The position numbers and the translations under genes were made by a program. From Planctellipticum variicoloris (lineage in GTDB: Bacteria > Planctomycetota > Planctomycetia > Planctomycetales > Planctomycetaceae): a DNA stretch of 64,000 bases. This document shows, piece by piece, positions 35,448 through 44,269 of this stretch. The stretch spans positions 248,001-312,000 of the forward strand of contig NZ_CP130886.1 in the NCBI RefSeq assembly GCF_030622045.1, read 5' to 3'. Below the pieces are notes generated by a model. The model saw nothing but the letters and a program-made list of their open reading frames with translations, was not told the origin of the DNA and did no database searches. How positions within the stretch are numbered: the first letter of the stretch is position 1; every line of letters starts with the position of its first letter.

Positions 35448-35966
35448 TCAGTCGATGGAAATGATCTTGTCTTTCCGATAGACGATCGACGCGGAAAGCT
35501 TCTCGAAAGTGTTCGGCAGCAACCCTGTCGAGTTCAGCTTGGAGTAGGGAATCTCGACGTTGATTCTGAAGTACTGCAGATCATTGGCCGTCGAAGACAG
35601 GTTGAACGTCGTCCCGGCGTTCGCCCCCTCGGCATAGGTGATCGTGACGGTCGCTTCGTTGCCGGGGAGCCCCTCCGCAGTCAGCACGTTCTTGATGTCC
35701 TGAATGACCTTCTGATTGCCGGTTTGATTGGGTTGAACGCGTTTGCTGTAGTCCATCGAAGCCAGGCGGCCCGCCTGACGGACGGCCTCCTGCAGTTTGA
35801 TCTGCATGTCGAGGTTGATGCCGCTCTGAACGGCCCCGAGCACCAGCAGGACAAAGAGCGGAGAAATGACCGCCAGTTCGACGGCGGCCGCCCCGCGGCG
35901 TAGTACGCCGGACTTCCGCAGTTCACGTTTTCGTGCCGTCCCGGGCGAGTATCGCAAACTATTCAT
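35448..35966 (-). CDS. TadE-like pseudopilin
   Basis: A 172-residue protein with the TadE signature RRGAAAVELAVISPLFVLLVLGAVQSGINLDMQIKLQEAVRQAGRLAS near residues 23-70. A beta-rich C-terminal part follows, with RINVEIPYSKL. Its start overlaps the end of the upstream TadE gene by 8 bases, so the two are translationally coupled. Confidence 0.9.
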   Translation of the reverse strand: MNSLRYSPGTARKRELRKSGVLRRGAAAVELAVISPLFVLLVLGAVQSGINLDMQIKLQEAVRQAGRLASMDYSKRVQPNQTGNQKVIQDIKNVLTAEGLPGNEATVTITYAEGANAGTTFNLSSTANDLQYFRINVEIPYSKLNSTGLLPNTFEKLSASIVYRKDKIISID

Positions 35967-36492
35967 GACGCATCACCGCCCTTCCAATGACGGTCTTATT
36001 CTTCAACCAGAATGGCGGCAACAGTGCCACGCTGTCGTAGGGGACCGAGACCTGCGCGATAAAACAGTCGCCCCGCTTGCAGGTCGAGACTTCTTTGAGG
36101 GGCAGCGTATCGAAATTGAGCGTGGACGGATCGACGTTTGCGGTGTCAAAGACGCTCCCGTCCCGAACGGAGACGGTCGCGTTGCTGACGCTCAGCGCCG
36201 CGGCGACAACCTGGTTGATTTTGGCGGCCACCTGGGCCGAGGTGACGTCTTCGTAGCAGCCGATTTGCACCCCCTCGCGGGCGGCCGCACTGAGCGTGGT
36301 CGACACCATGAAGTAGTGTCCAAATTCCATCAGTCCCGCGAGAAGGATTCCCAGAACGGGCAGCACCAGCGCCGTCTCCACGGTCAGCGCCCCGCCCCGC
36401 GACGGCCGTCGACGAATCGCTCGTTGCGGCAACATGTTTCCCACCAATCGCTCCCGACCGGCCCGCAGGTTCGTGTTTTCAGACCAACTCAT
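35959..36492 (-). CDS. TadE-like pseudopilin
   Basis: A 177-residue protein, the first gene of the Tad operon. It has RRPSRGGALTVETALVLPVLGILLAGLMEFGHYFMVSTTLSAAAREGVQIG near residues 27-77, a type IV prepilin-like helix with the conserved Glu of TadE (TVETALVLP). The C-terminal half contains two Cys residues (STCKRGDC) that may form a disulfide. Other Tad genes (TadA ATPase, TadB/C, RcpC) are not in the window. Confidence 0.9.
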   Translation of the reverse strand: MSWSENTNLRAGRERLVGNMLPQRAIRRRPSRGGALTVETALVLPVLGILLAGLMEFGHYFMVSTTLSAAAREGVQIGCYEDVTSAQVAAKINQVVAAALSVSNATVSVRDGSVFDTANVDPSTLNFDTLPLKEVSTCKRGDCFIAQVSVPYDSVALLPPFWLKNKTVIGRAVMRHE

Positions 36493-36783
36493 TTCGAACC
36501 CTAGGTCACGATTTCGGAAGCCGGCGATAGAATTTCCGCAGCATCAGAGAATTTCTGCAATTTCCGTTCTTCTTCCCAGATTCCGTTCGCATTGTGAGAA
36601 CCTTGCCGGTCGAACGGCATCGCAATTCCGGAGATCGACGCCCAATTTGGGTCGTCGAATACGATGAGTTCGAAAATTCCGAATGCGCCGGCGGTTCCCT
36701 TGCCAACCGGTGGCGCTGGTTTGGGCTCGGCGCGCCTCTCCGGTATGATGCCGTCGAACGATCACCGGAACGGGAAATCTCAG
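36493..36783. promoter_or_regulatory. Divergent intergenic region Tad operon / FAH-family gene
   Basis: About 290 bases between divergent start codons and visibly more A/T-rich than the genes around, especially 36530-36600. Promoters of both transcripts are expected here. I see no clear operator. Confidence 0.4.
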
Positions 36784-37653
36784 ATGCTCCTCGCCAAAGT
36801 CCGACTCGCCGATGGTTCGATCCGCGTGGGAATCCTGGAAGACTCCGGGGTGCGCCTGATCGAATTCATCCCCGACGACCGCTGCCAGACTCTTGCCGAC
36901 ATCCTCCACGCCGCTGATCCGCAGGGTCTCGCCTTGCGCCTGGCCGACCGGACCTCACAATCGGTCGACTCCGCGGCAGTCAGCCTCCTGGCCCCGATCG
37001 ACCACCAGGAAGTCTGGGCCGCGGGCGTCACCTATAAGCGGAGCCAGGTCGCCCGGATGCAGGAGTCGGAGTCGGCCGCCTCGCACTACGACAAGGTCTA
37101 CACCGCTCCCCGCCCGGAGATTTTCTTCAAAGCGACGCCGAATCGCGTCGCCGGTCCCGGCCAGCCGTTGCGAGTCCGCTCCGACAGCCGCTGGTCGGTC
37201 CCCGAACCCGAACTGGCACTGGTCATCAATCCGCAATTGCAGCTCGTCGGCTTCACCGTCGGCAACGACATGTCCGCCCGCGACATTGAAGGCGAAAACC
37301 CCCTCTACCTGCCGCAGGCCAAAGTCTACAACCAGTGCTGCGGCCTTGGCCCCTGCGTTCTGCTGCCTGACGGATCGCTCCCGCGCGCCGCCACGAAGAT
37401 CACGCTGACAATTCATCGCAGCGGAGCAGTCGCCTTCACCGGCGCGACCGACGTCGATCAGATGAAGCGGCAATTCGACGAACTCATCGCCTGGCTCGGA
37501 CGGGAAAACGAACTGGCCACGGGCGCGTTTCTGCTGACCGGCACCGGCGTCGTGCCGCCGGACGACTTCACGCTGGAAGACGGAGATTCGGTCTCCATCG
37601 AGATCAGCGGCATCGGCACGCTCACCAATCCGATCATCAAGACCCGGGCGTAG
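36784..37653 (+). CDS. Fumarylacetoacetate hydrolase (FAH) family protein
   Basis: A 289-residue cytosolic metal-dependent enzyme. The fold is shown by the ligand-type VPEPELALVINPQLQLVGFTVGNDMSARDIEGENPLYLPQAKVYNQCCGLGPCVLL near residues 135-195, and by TGTGVVPPDDFTLEDGDSVSIEISGIGTLTNPI at the C-terminus. FAH-fold members include 2-keto-3-deoxy sugar acid dehydratases, hydrolases and decarboxylases. The GENPLYLPQAK segment resembles those acting on sugar-acid derivatives. The exact substrate is unknown. Confidence 0.9.
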   Translation: MLLAKVRLADGSIRVGILEDSGVRLIEFIPDDRCQTLADILHAADPQGLALRLADRTSQSVDSAAVSLLAPIDHQEVWAAGVTYKRSQVARMQESESAASHYDKVYTAPRPEIFFKATPNRVAGPGQPLRVRSDSRWSVPEPELALVINPQLQLVGFTVGNDMSARDIEGENPLYLPQAKVYNQCCGLGPCVLLPDGSLPRAATKITLTIHRSGAVAFTGATDVDQMKRQFDELIAWLGRENELATGAFLLTGTGVVPPDDFTLEDGDSVSIEISGIGTLTNPIIKTRA

Positions 37654-37681
37654 GAATGGGCTGCGCGCCGACATGACGGGA

Positions 37682-38806
37682 TCACGTATCCGCTGTCACG
37701 ATCCGGACGTAGCTCTCGTAGCGGGTCATGGAGATCAGGTCGTCCTTGACCGCCCGCTTGACGGCGCACCCCTCTTCATACAGGTGCATGCAGCTCGGAA
37801 ACCGACAGTACGGCACGAACGGGTGAAACTCGCGGAAGTACCCCTCCACCTCGGCCGGGTGCACGTCCCAGATCTCCAGTTGCCGGATGCCCGGCGTATC
37901 CACCACCCAGCCGCCGCAGCCGAGTTCAATCAGCCGGGCATACCGCGTGGTATGCCGTCCCTTTTGAGTGACCTCGCTGATCTCCCCCGTCCGCAGCCCC
38001 AGATCCGGCTGAATCGCGTTCAGCAGCGAAGACTTCCCGACGCCGCTCTGACCGGTAAATACCGTCTCCTGCCCCACGAGCAATCGCTTCAGCGCCGCGA
38101 TGCCGCGCCCCGACTGCACGCTCGTCAGCACCGCGGGACAGCCGAGCCGGGAGTAGAGCCCGATCATCGGCTGCAGATCCGCCGGTTCGATCAGGTCCGC
38201 CTTGTTAATGCAGATCACGGCGCGCACGCCCCCTTTGCCGGCGCTCACGACGAAACGGTCGATCAACGCCGGTTTCAGCGGAGGATCGTCGGCGCTGGCC
38301 ACGATCGCCACCTGCGAAATGTTCGCCACCAGAATGTGCTGGCGGTACTGCTGCCCGCGAGCCAGCACCCCCTGCCGCGGCTCAACCCGCTCAATCACGC
38401 CGGTCGTATCGGTCGCCGTCTGCACCAGAACCCGGTCGCCTGTGACGACGGCGTTGCGGGCGTCCCGCGTCAGCGTCCGGACGACTCGACGGATGGTGCA
38501 GGACAGCACGCGGCCGTCGTCCAGCTTGACCGTGCACTGCGTGGCGCCGATCGCCGAGACCACCCGTCCCGGCCGGCACAGCGATTCGTCGACCGCCCGG
38601 ACGATTTGATCGCCCGAGACTTCGGCCCCGACAATCGTCCGCCGGCGCGACAGGTCCCCTTTCCCCGAGATCCGTTCGTCGCGCAGTCCCTGATCGTGAT
38701 CGACCCCTTCGGCCTGAACGTCGCGCGTCATGTCGTTGGCGCGCGCCCTCCGGCCGCGGTTCTTCTGAAAATCAACGCGAATCTTCCGGCTGGGACGACG
38801 TGACAC
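37682..38806 (-). CDS. rsgA: Ribosome small-subunit biogenesis GTPase RsgA
   Basis: A 374-residue circularly permuted GTPase that assists late 30S maturation. The GTG at 38806 is chosen because RKIRVDFQKNRGRRARANDMTRD is the usual start of planctomycete homologues. An OB-fold (GRVVSAIGATQCTVKLDDGRVLSCTIRR) is followed by the permuted motifs: INKAD (G4), TGQSGVGKSSLLNAI (G1) and VDTPGIRQLEIW (G3). A zinc-binding Cys/His cluster (YCRFPSCMHLYEEGCAVKRAV) ends the protein. The putative divergent start of the papain-hydrolase gene is about 215 bases away. Confidence 0.93.
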   Translation of the reverse strand: MSRRPSRKIRVDFQKNRGRRARANDMTRDVQAEGVDHDQGLRDERISGKGDLSRRRTIVGAEVSGDQIVRAVDESLCRPGRVVSAIGATQCTVKLDDGRVLSCTIRRVVRTLTRDARNAVVTGDRVLVQTATDTTGVIERVEPRQGVLARGQQYRQHILVANISQVAIVASADDPPLKPALIDRFVVSAGKGGVRAVICINKADLIEPADLQPMIGLYSRLGCPAVLTSVQSGRGIAALKRLLVGQETVFTGQSGVGKSSLLNAIQPDLGLRTGEISEVTQKGRHTTRYARLIELGCGGWVVDTPGIRQLEIWDVHPAEVEGYFREFHPFVPYCRFPSCMHLYEEGCAVKRAVKDDLISMTRYESYVRIVTADT

Positions 38807-39020
38807 TGTGCGGTACTCGGGGGATGAAATCACACCGTTCGATATTGTGCCAGATTTCGCGCTTCGTGTTGAGGCCGGGCGCCGTACTTCCGGAATCTGC
38901 AATAAGGCCGGCCGGGGCTTCTTCAGTTCTCTGGAAGGAACTGGTTGCATGTACTCTGTTCGAGAAATATCATTCAGCTCGAATCGCTGAACGAAGTACA
39001 TATCGTGGAGGGGGCATTGC

Positions 39021-41234
39021 ATGGTCAAGAAGCACTCACCCGGGAAAAGTGTTCGCCTCCGTGCGAAATCGGTATCGGGCAAACGCTCATCCGGGACTCG
39101 TCGCAAAGCGGGTTCGGCAGCGGGATCCGTCGGCATTACCGGGAGACGCTTTGACGCTCGCCCCGACCCGATCGATTTTCGCGACCGGCTCTACGAACCG
39201 ACGTTGATTGAAGTTCCGCAGGAAGTCTCGCTCAAGGCGTATCAAAAGCTGAAAGTGCCGATTCTGGATCAGGGCCAGGAGGGCGCCTGCACCGGATTCG
39301 GGCTGGCCACCGTCGTTCACTACCTGCTTCGGAAACGCAAGGTCCGCCCCGACAGCCGCCGCGTCAGCCCGCGGATGCTTTATGAAATGGCTCGGCGTTA
39401 CGACGAGTGGCCGGGCGAGAAATACGACGGCTCCAGTGCCCGAGGCGCCATTAAAGGGTGGCACAAGCATGGGGTCTGTGCGGAACCGCTGTGGCCGTAC
39501 CGCGCCGGAGCCGTGTCCGAACCTCTCACCGCGGACCGGGCCCGGAATGCGGCAGAGCGACCGCTCGGGGCCTATCTGCGAGTCAATCATCTCGATCTGA
39601 CCGCAATGCACGCGGCGATTGCCGAAGTCGGGGTTCTGTATGTCACCGCCAACGTCCACCAGGGATGGGACGCCATCGACTCCGAGGGATCGATCCCGTT
39701 CGACGAAGACCCCAAATGGATCGGCGGCCATGCCTTTGCCCTGGTCGCGTACGACGACCGGGGGTTCTGGCTGCAGAATTCCTGGGGTGTCGACTGGGGA
39801 AATGGAGGGTTTGCCCGGATTTCCTACGACGACTGGCTCGTTGCGGGAACCGACGCCTGGGTGGCGCGCCTCGGAGTGCCGGTTCAGCTCCGGCAAACGG
39901 CAGGCGTTGCCGCGGCCAATTCGGATGCGGCAGGCAACGCGCTCGGCAATATCTCCCACATCGTCCGACCGCACATTGTCAGCGTCGGGAATAACGGATC
40001 GTTCCGGACGAGCGGGACTTACGGAACCAGTCGCGAGGAGGTCGCGGAACTGATCGACCAGGAGATCCCCAAAGTTCTGAAGTCCTGGAAGAAACCGCGA
40101 CTGCTGCTCTATACCCACGGCGGCCTGACCCCGGAATCGTCGGCAGTGCAGCGGGTCGCCGATTACCGCCAGTTCCTGCGCGACCACGAGATCTACCCCC
40201 TGATGTTCTCCTGGAAAACGGATTATTGGACGACGATCACCAACGTTCTCACGGATGCGTTCAAGCGGCGCACGGCGGGCGGGGCCATCTCGGCGGCCAA
40301 GAATTTCCTGCTGGACCGTGTCGACGACGGACTGGAACCCCTGGCCCGCCAGCTCTCCGGAATGACGGTCTGGGAGGAAATGAAACAGAACGCCCTGCTG
40401 GCAAGCCAGGCCGATGACGGCGCAGCGCGTTTCGTCGCCGACAAAGTGGCGGAACTGTTGAACCAGATTCCCCAACTCGAAGTCCATGTCGCCGGCCACA
40501 GCGCCGGAGGCATTTTCAACGCTCCCCTGATTCGCTACTTGTGCAGTTCGGGCGAGGTCTGGAAAGATTCGCAGGGAGCGGCCGTGAACGGCCTGGGATT
40601 GAATGTCAAGACGCTGACTCTCTGGGCGCCGGCCTGCACCGTCCGGCTGTTTGCAGAGATGTACGCCCCCTGTCTCGAGGCGGGTAAGATCGGCCGCTGC
40701 CGCGTTTTCACGCTGTCTGACGAGGTCGAACAGGATGACAACTGCGCGAAAATCTACAACAAATCCCTGCTGTATCTCGTTTCCAACGCATTTGAGGAAT
40801 TTGTCCGCCTGCCGTGGTTCCGACCTCACGGCGAGGCGCTGCTGGGGCTTGCAAAGTCGTTTGGAATCAAGCCGAAAGACCTGCTCGATGGCTACGGTTT
40901 GCCACTCGTCGAGCCCGGGCAAGTGACCGAACTGCGGCAGGCGCTCGAGCGGCTGCAGACCCTCGCAAAACAGGGAACCGTGGAGTGGATCGCGTCACCG
41001 ACGGGCGCGGGGCAGGCTCCCGGCGCCGCCTCGGGAGCGACGCATCACGGCGATTTCGACGACGACCGGCTCACGCTGGAATCGCTGCTGGCGACGATCC
41101 TCGGAGCCAGACAGCATGCGGTGGAGGCCGCTGCCCATCCGCCCGTCGGTAGTCCTTCGCCGGAGAGCTCCAATTTCGTGTTCTCGCCGTCAGCGTCAAA
41201 AATGGCGCAACGTCGAAAGGAATTGTCGCGCTGA
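39021..41234 (+). CDS. Papain-like peptidase fused to an alpha/beta-hydrolase domain
   Basis: A 737-residue protein with no signal peptide and a very basic first 40 residues. Residues about 65-285 are a C1A papain-like domain: QGQEGACTGF (C90 catalytic), GGHAFALVAYDD (H237) and LQNSWGVDWGNGGF (N253). Residues about 355-600 look like an alpha/beta hydrolase: LLLYTHGGL at 361-369 and the nucleophile elbow VAGHSAGG (S494). The C-terminal 100 residues are low complexity. The fusion could cleave a peptide and an ester or amide bond in one molecule. The role is not known. Small ORFs follow it on the same strand. Confidence 0.85.
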   Translation: MVKKHSPGKSVRLRAKSVSGKRSSGTRRKAGSAAGSVGITGRRFDARPDPIDFRDRLYEPTLIEVPQEVSLKAYQKLKVPILDQGQEGACTGFGLATVVHYLLRKRKVRPDSRRVSPRMLYEMARRYDEWPGEKYDGSSARGAIKGWHKHGVCAEPLWPYRAGAVSEPLTADRARNAAERPLGAYLRVNHLDLTAMHAAIAEVGVLYVTANVHQGWDAIDSEGSIPFDEDPKWIGGHAFALVAYDDRGFWLQNSWGVDWGNGGFARISYDDWLVAGTDAWVARLGVPVQLRQTAGVAAANSDAAGNALGNISHIVRPHIVSVGNNGSFRTSGTYGTSREEVAELIDQEIPKVLKSWKKPRLLLYTHGGLTPESSAVQRVADYRQFLRDHEIYPLMFSWKTDYWTTITNVLTDAFKRRTAGGAISAAKNFLLDRVDDGLEPLARQLSGMTVWEEMKQNALLASQADDGAARFVADKVAELLNQIPQLEVHVAGHSAGGIFNAPLIRYLCSSGEVWKDSQGAAVNGLGLNVKTLTLWAPACTVRLFAEMYAPCLEAGKIGRCRVFTLSDEVEQDDNCAKIYNKSLLYLVSNAFEEFVRLPWFRPHGEALLGLAKSFGIKPKDLLDGYGLPLVEPGQVTELRQALERLQTLAKQGTVEWIASPTGAGQAPGAASGATHHGDFDDDRLTLESLLATILGARQHAVEAAAHPPVGSPSPESSNFVFSPSASKMAQRRKELSR

Positions 41235-41277
41235 GTCGCGCTCCGCGCGCGATCGCAGCATCAGCCCGAGCAGAATA

Positions 41278-41520
41278 GTGCCAGGAAGTGGCGACGTCCT
41301 GGAGAACTTGCAGACGGGCCCGGAGAATTCGGAGTTCATCCGGTGTCCCGGCTGCGAAATGCCGGCTCCCCTCTTCGGGCAATTCTGTCCGGACTGCCAG
41401 AGGCGCCTGTTCTGCGGCTCCAGGCGGTGCAAAGAACGTGATACTTGCTCGTGCTGGCAGGCGGACGACCCGCGTGAGGTTGAATTGCTCTTGCGGCGGC
41501 GCGGCATCCCGCTTGATTAG
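41278..41520 (+). CDS. Small zinc-ribbon-like protein
   Basis: An 80-residue frame with a GTG start, 43 bases after the papain-hydrolase gene. Its Cys pattern, CPGCEMPAPLFGQFCPDCQRRLFCGSRRCKERDTCSC, has paired CxxC motifs as in a zinc ribbon. The ribosome site is weak. It ends with TAG in the same frame as the next short ORF. Confidence 0.5.
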   Translation: MPGSGDVLENLQTGPENSEFIRCPGCEMPAPLFGQFCPDCQRRLFCGSRRCKERDTCSCWQADDPREVELLLRRRGIPLD

Positions 41521-41604
41521 GTCAAAATTGAACGACGAAGGGTTGTCATCACAGAATTTCACACGGTTCAGGCGGCCTTTGGGACTCTGCTGTCGAGCGT
41601 CTTC

Positions 41605-41778
41605 ATGACCGTGCCGCAGGCGAAGCTGAGAGCAGGTCCCGGCAAGCAAGTCGGCCTGATTGAGCGACTTCTCTGGGGACTCATCGGCGCGGCGGCGAGC
41701 TATCTGATCACAATTGCGGTGCGACCGTACTTCCGTCGTATCGAGAACGAACGCCTCGCCGCCGATCTCAAAGAATGA
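41605..41778 (+). CDS. Small single-pass membrane protein
   Basis: A 57-residue protein: basic N-terminus (PQAKLRAGPGKQVGLIERL), one hydrophobic helix (LWGLIGAAASYLITIAV) and a charged tail (RPYFRRIENERLAADLKE). The frame is open from the TAG at 41518-41520 of the zinc-ribbon ORF onward, but the first ATG is here. Too small for a family assignment; composition is good for a real protein. Confidence 0.5.
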   Translation: MTVPQAKLRAGPGKQVGLIERLLWGLIGAAASYLITIAVRPYFRRIENERLAADLKE

Positions 41779-41844
41779 TCGATCGCGTCCGCCGCCAGCG
41801 AGTGACTGCGCGCTCAATTCAACGCACGAACCCGATGGGAAACT

Positions 41845-44037
41845 CTACTTCACCGGCTTCAGATCCACCGCCGCGAGCGGCTGCACGTTTCCGCTCCGCC
41901 ATTCGTTGTACTGAAAATCCTCCCGATACCGGCTGTAGCCCTCGCCTGGACCGATCGTCACCGGACGGACGCCCGGCCGGCGGGCGAGGAACGAGAGCTC
42001 CGACTTTTCGGAAATGTCCCAGTCCTGGGCCGCCATGACGTGCGCGTAGCTGCCGACGCGGCGCGGCACCACAAACACCAGGGGCAGCTTGCCTCCGTCC
42101 CGATCCGCCTCTCCGAAGAACTTGCTGAACGACTTCGGATCACTGACCGTCGACGTCCGCTTGCCGCCCCCGCCCAGCCAGGAGGTCAGGTTGTAAATAT
42201 TGCTGTCGCCTGACCACGAGCGACCTTCCGCACTGGTCGAGGTCTTCAGCAGCGAGGTCCCCAGGTTGTCGCATTTGTACGCGCACAGCGTGCTGCCGAT
42301 CGCCAGCTTGCCGTCCCACTTCGAAGCGGTAAAGGCGTCTTTTCCCTGGAAAACATTCTGCGACAGCATCAGCTTCACGTCCCCGGCCACTCCCTTTTCC
42401 GGACTGTTCGAAAAACTGATACACGCTCCGGAGTAGAGGATCGAGTTCTCGACCAGCACGTTCTGCTCCCCGGCGCTGACGATCTCCAGCGCGGAGTTCC
42501 CGCCGATCAGCAGGCTGTTCCTGATGACGTGCCGGCCGGGAGCCGCGATGACGACTCCCGTCATTCCCCGCTTATTTCCCTCGGAAATCTGGCAGTTGAG
42601 CAGTCGCAAGGCGCCGCCTGTAACGTGAATTCCCTTCCAGGGAACCGGATTCGATGTCACGGGCGGGTCGAACTGCAGCCGGAGCCCTTCCAGCGTCACC
42701 GTCCCCCCCGCAATCTTGAGCATGTGCTGGGCATCCACGTCTCGCTCGGGCCGAAGAATCAGGCCTTTGTCCGACTTGCCCACCTGATACTCGAACACTG
42801 GCTCGTAGCCGTAGCCCGCCTGAATGGTGAGATCCTTGTCGATGACGTCGTGCAGCAGCTTGTAGGGACCGTTCCCGTCGACTCGAATCACATCGCCGGC
42901 TTTCGCCCCGGCGAGCGCCTCCTGAAGCGTGTCAAACCGCGGCTTGTCCTCGCGATTCGCCAGCAGAAAAACCTGATCCGGCTCCCCCGCCAGCAGCCGC
43001 GAAATATCGCTCCCCAGGTTCGCCTTCCGCAGAAACAGCACCGCAAAGCACGTGTCGCTCGGGCTCTCCTTCGAATCGGGCCACGAGCCATCCGCCTTCT
43101 GCGTCTTCAGCAGCGCCGCTGCCCCCTGGCGGAACCAGTCGGTGTCCCCCAGTTTCTCAACCCCCAGCAGCACCCCCAGCCGTTCAATCGACCAGATGAA
43201 GTACCGCGCGGATCCCGGCGACATCCCCTTTGCATAGGCGTTGACCCGCTCCAGCCCCTTGGCGTAGACCGGATCGGACAGCAGTGTCTCCTTCTGGCCC
43301 CGGATCGTCCCGCCGGAGGATTTCTGGTCCTTCCGAATGCGGTTCGCGCGGGCCACCGTCAGGCAGAACAGGCCGGCCGAAGTCATCGTATTCCGGCTCC
43401 CTTCGTCCTTCGAAGTATACGGCCAGCCCCCGTCGTCCTTCTGCTCCCCCACAAACCGCGCGGCGACTTCAATCATCGCATCGTCGATCGGCACGCCGTA
43501 TCGGGAGGAGACCCACAGTCCCAGCACCGCAAACTGCGTGTTGCTGTTGTCCCCCGCGCCGTCTTTCTTCTCGATCTTGCGCAGGTCGGAGAAAATGCTC
43601 GCATCGACTTCCGGGTTGGAATAGCTCCAGCCGCCAGACTTCGTCTGACCGGCGAGCAGCCTGGCCCCCATCGTCCGGATCTGTCCGCGGTCCTGCCGGT
43701 CGCCGACACGCGACAACAGCAGAATGCTCAACGCCAGATCATAGGTCTGCTTTTCCCCCGCGCAGTTCTTGCGGACAAAGCGATACCCCTTTTCGACCAC
43801 CGGGTCGTAGATCGGCGTGCCGTTTTCAATCAGCGCCAGCGTGCAGAGGGCCGTGATGCCCACGGCATGATTCTCGTACTCCCAGCTTCCGTCTTTCCCC
43901 TGCGTGAACTTCAGATATTCCACCCCTTTCAATCGGGCGGCGGAAATCTCTTCGTCTGTCTGAGCCTGGAGAAACGCGGAACTCGAAACCAGCAACCAGA
44001 CGCCGGCTAGAAAGAGTCGACAGAAGTGCCAACGCAT
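41845..44037 (-). CDS. Exported prenyltransferase/squalene-cyclase-like repeat protein with beta-helix domain
   Basis: A 730-residue protein from the ATG at 44037 with GGAG upstream. It begins with a signal peptide (FCRLFLAGVWLLVSSSAFLQA). Residues about 30-360 contain repeated helical units of the terpenoid cyclase/prenyltransferase alpha-alpha barrel (YLKFTQGKDGSWEYENHAVGITALCTLALIENG, GGWPYTSKDEG, TQKADGSWPDSKESPSDTCFAVLFL). From about 385 a parallel beta-helix-like region begins (FDTLQEALAGAKAGDVIRVDGNGPYKLL, GGTVTLEGLRLQF, HVIRNSLLIGGNSALEIV). No catalytic DxDD is seen, so it is likely a binding or scaffolding protein. Related proteins are common in planctomycetes. Confidence 0.82.
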   Translation of the reverse strand: MRWHFCRLFLAGVWLLVSSSAFLQAQTDEEISAARLKGVEYLKFTQGKDGSWEYENHAVGITALCTLALIENGTPIYDPVVEKGYRFVRKNCAGEKQTYDLALSILLLSRVGDRQDRGQIRTMGARLLAGQTKSGGWSYSNPEVDASIFSDLRKIEKKDGAGDNSNTQFAVLGLWVSSRYGVPIDDAMIEVAARFVGEQKDDGGWPYTSKDEGSRNTMTSAGLFCLTVARANRIRKDQKSSGGTIRGQKETLLSDPVYAKGLERVNAYAKGMSPGSARYFIWSIERLGVLLGVEKLGDTDWFRQGAAALLKTQKADGSWPDSKESPSDTCFAVLFLRKANLGSDISRLLAGEPDQVFLLANREDKPRFDTLQEALAGAKAGDVIRVDGNGPYKLLHDVIDKDLTIQAGYGYEPVFEYQVGKSDKGLILRPERDVDAQHMLKIAGGTVTLEGLRLQFDPPVTSNPVPWKGIHVTGGALRLLNCQISEGNKRGMTGVVIAAPGRHVIRNSLLIGGNSALEIVSAGEQNVLVENSILYSGACISFSNSPEKGVAGDVKLMLSQNVFQGKDAFTASKWDGKLAIGSTLCAYKCDNLGTSLLKTSTSAEGRSWSGDSNIYNLTSWLGGGGKRTSTVSDPKSFSKFFGEADRDGGKLPLVFVVPRRVGSYAHVMAAQDWDISEKSELSFLARRPGVRPVTIGPGEGYSRYREDFQYNEWRSGNVQPLAAVDLKPVK

Positions 44038-44269
44038 GAGGAGATCTCCCGGTTGTCGTGCCCGCGATGGATTGACGTGATCCCGCACTCTACCCCGTGC
44101 TCCGGAGTGACTCAACAGTGAATATTGATCCGTCGCGACCGGAAGTCCGCCAGGCTGCGGAAAACTCTCGGCTCGCCGGATGTGACGCCCCCGGTTGACG
44201 TTCCGCCGAACCTTTCAGATATTGACGCGTCTGTCCCTCTGTTCCGAATTCTGCTGAAACGGCCCGCGC
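44038..44269. promoter_or_regulatory. Divergent intergenic region: prenyltransferase-like gene / lysS
   Basis: About 230 bases between divergent start codons; promoters are expected here. No T-box-like structure or hairpin was found upstream of lysS. Confidence 0.35.

Noticed and set aside
42529-44010. 493-codon open frame on the plus strand opposite the prenyltransferase-like gene
   Set aside because: Arg/Pro/His-rich sequence without any family signal, while the opposite strand encodes repeated GDGSW-type units and a signal peptide.
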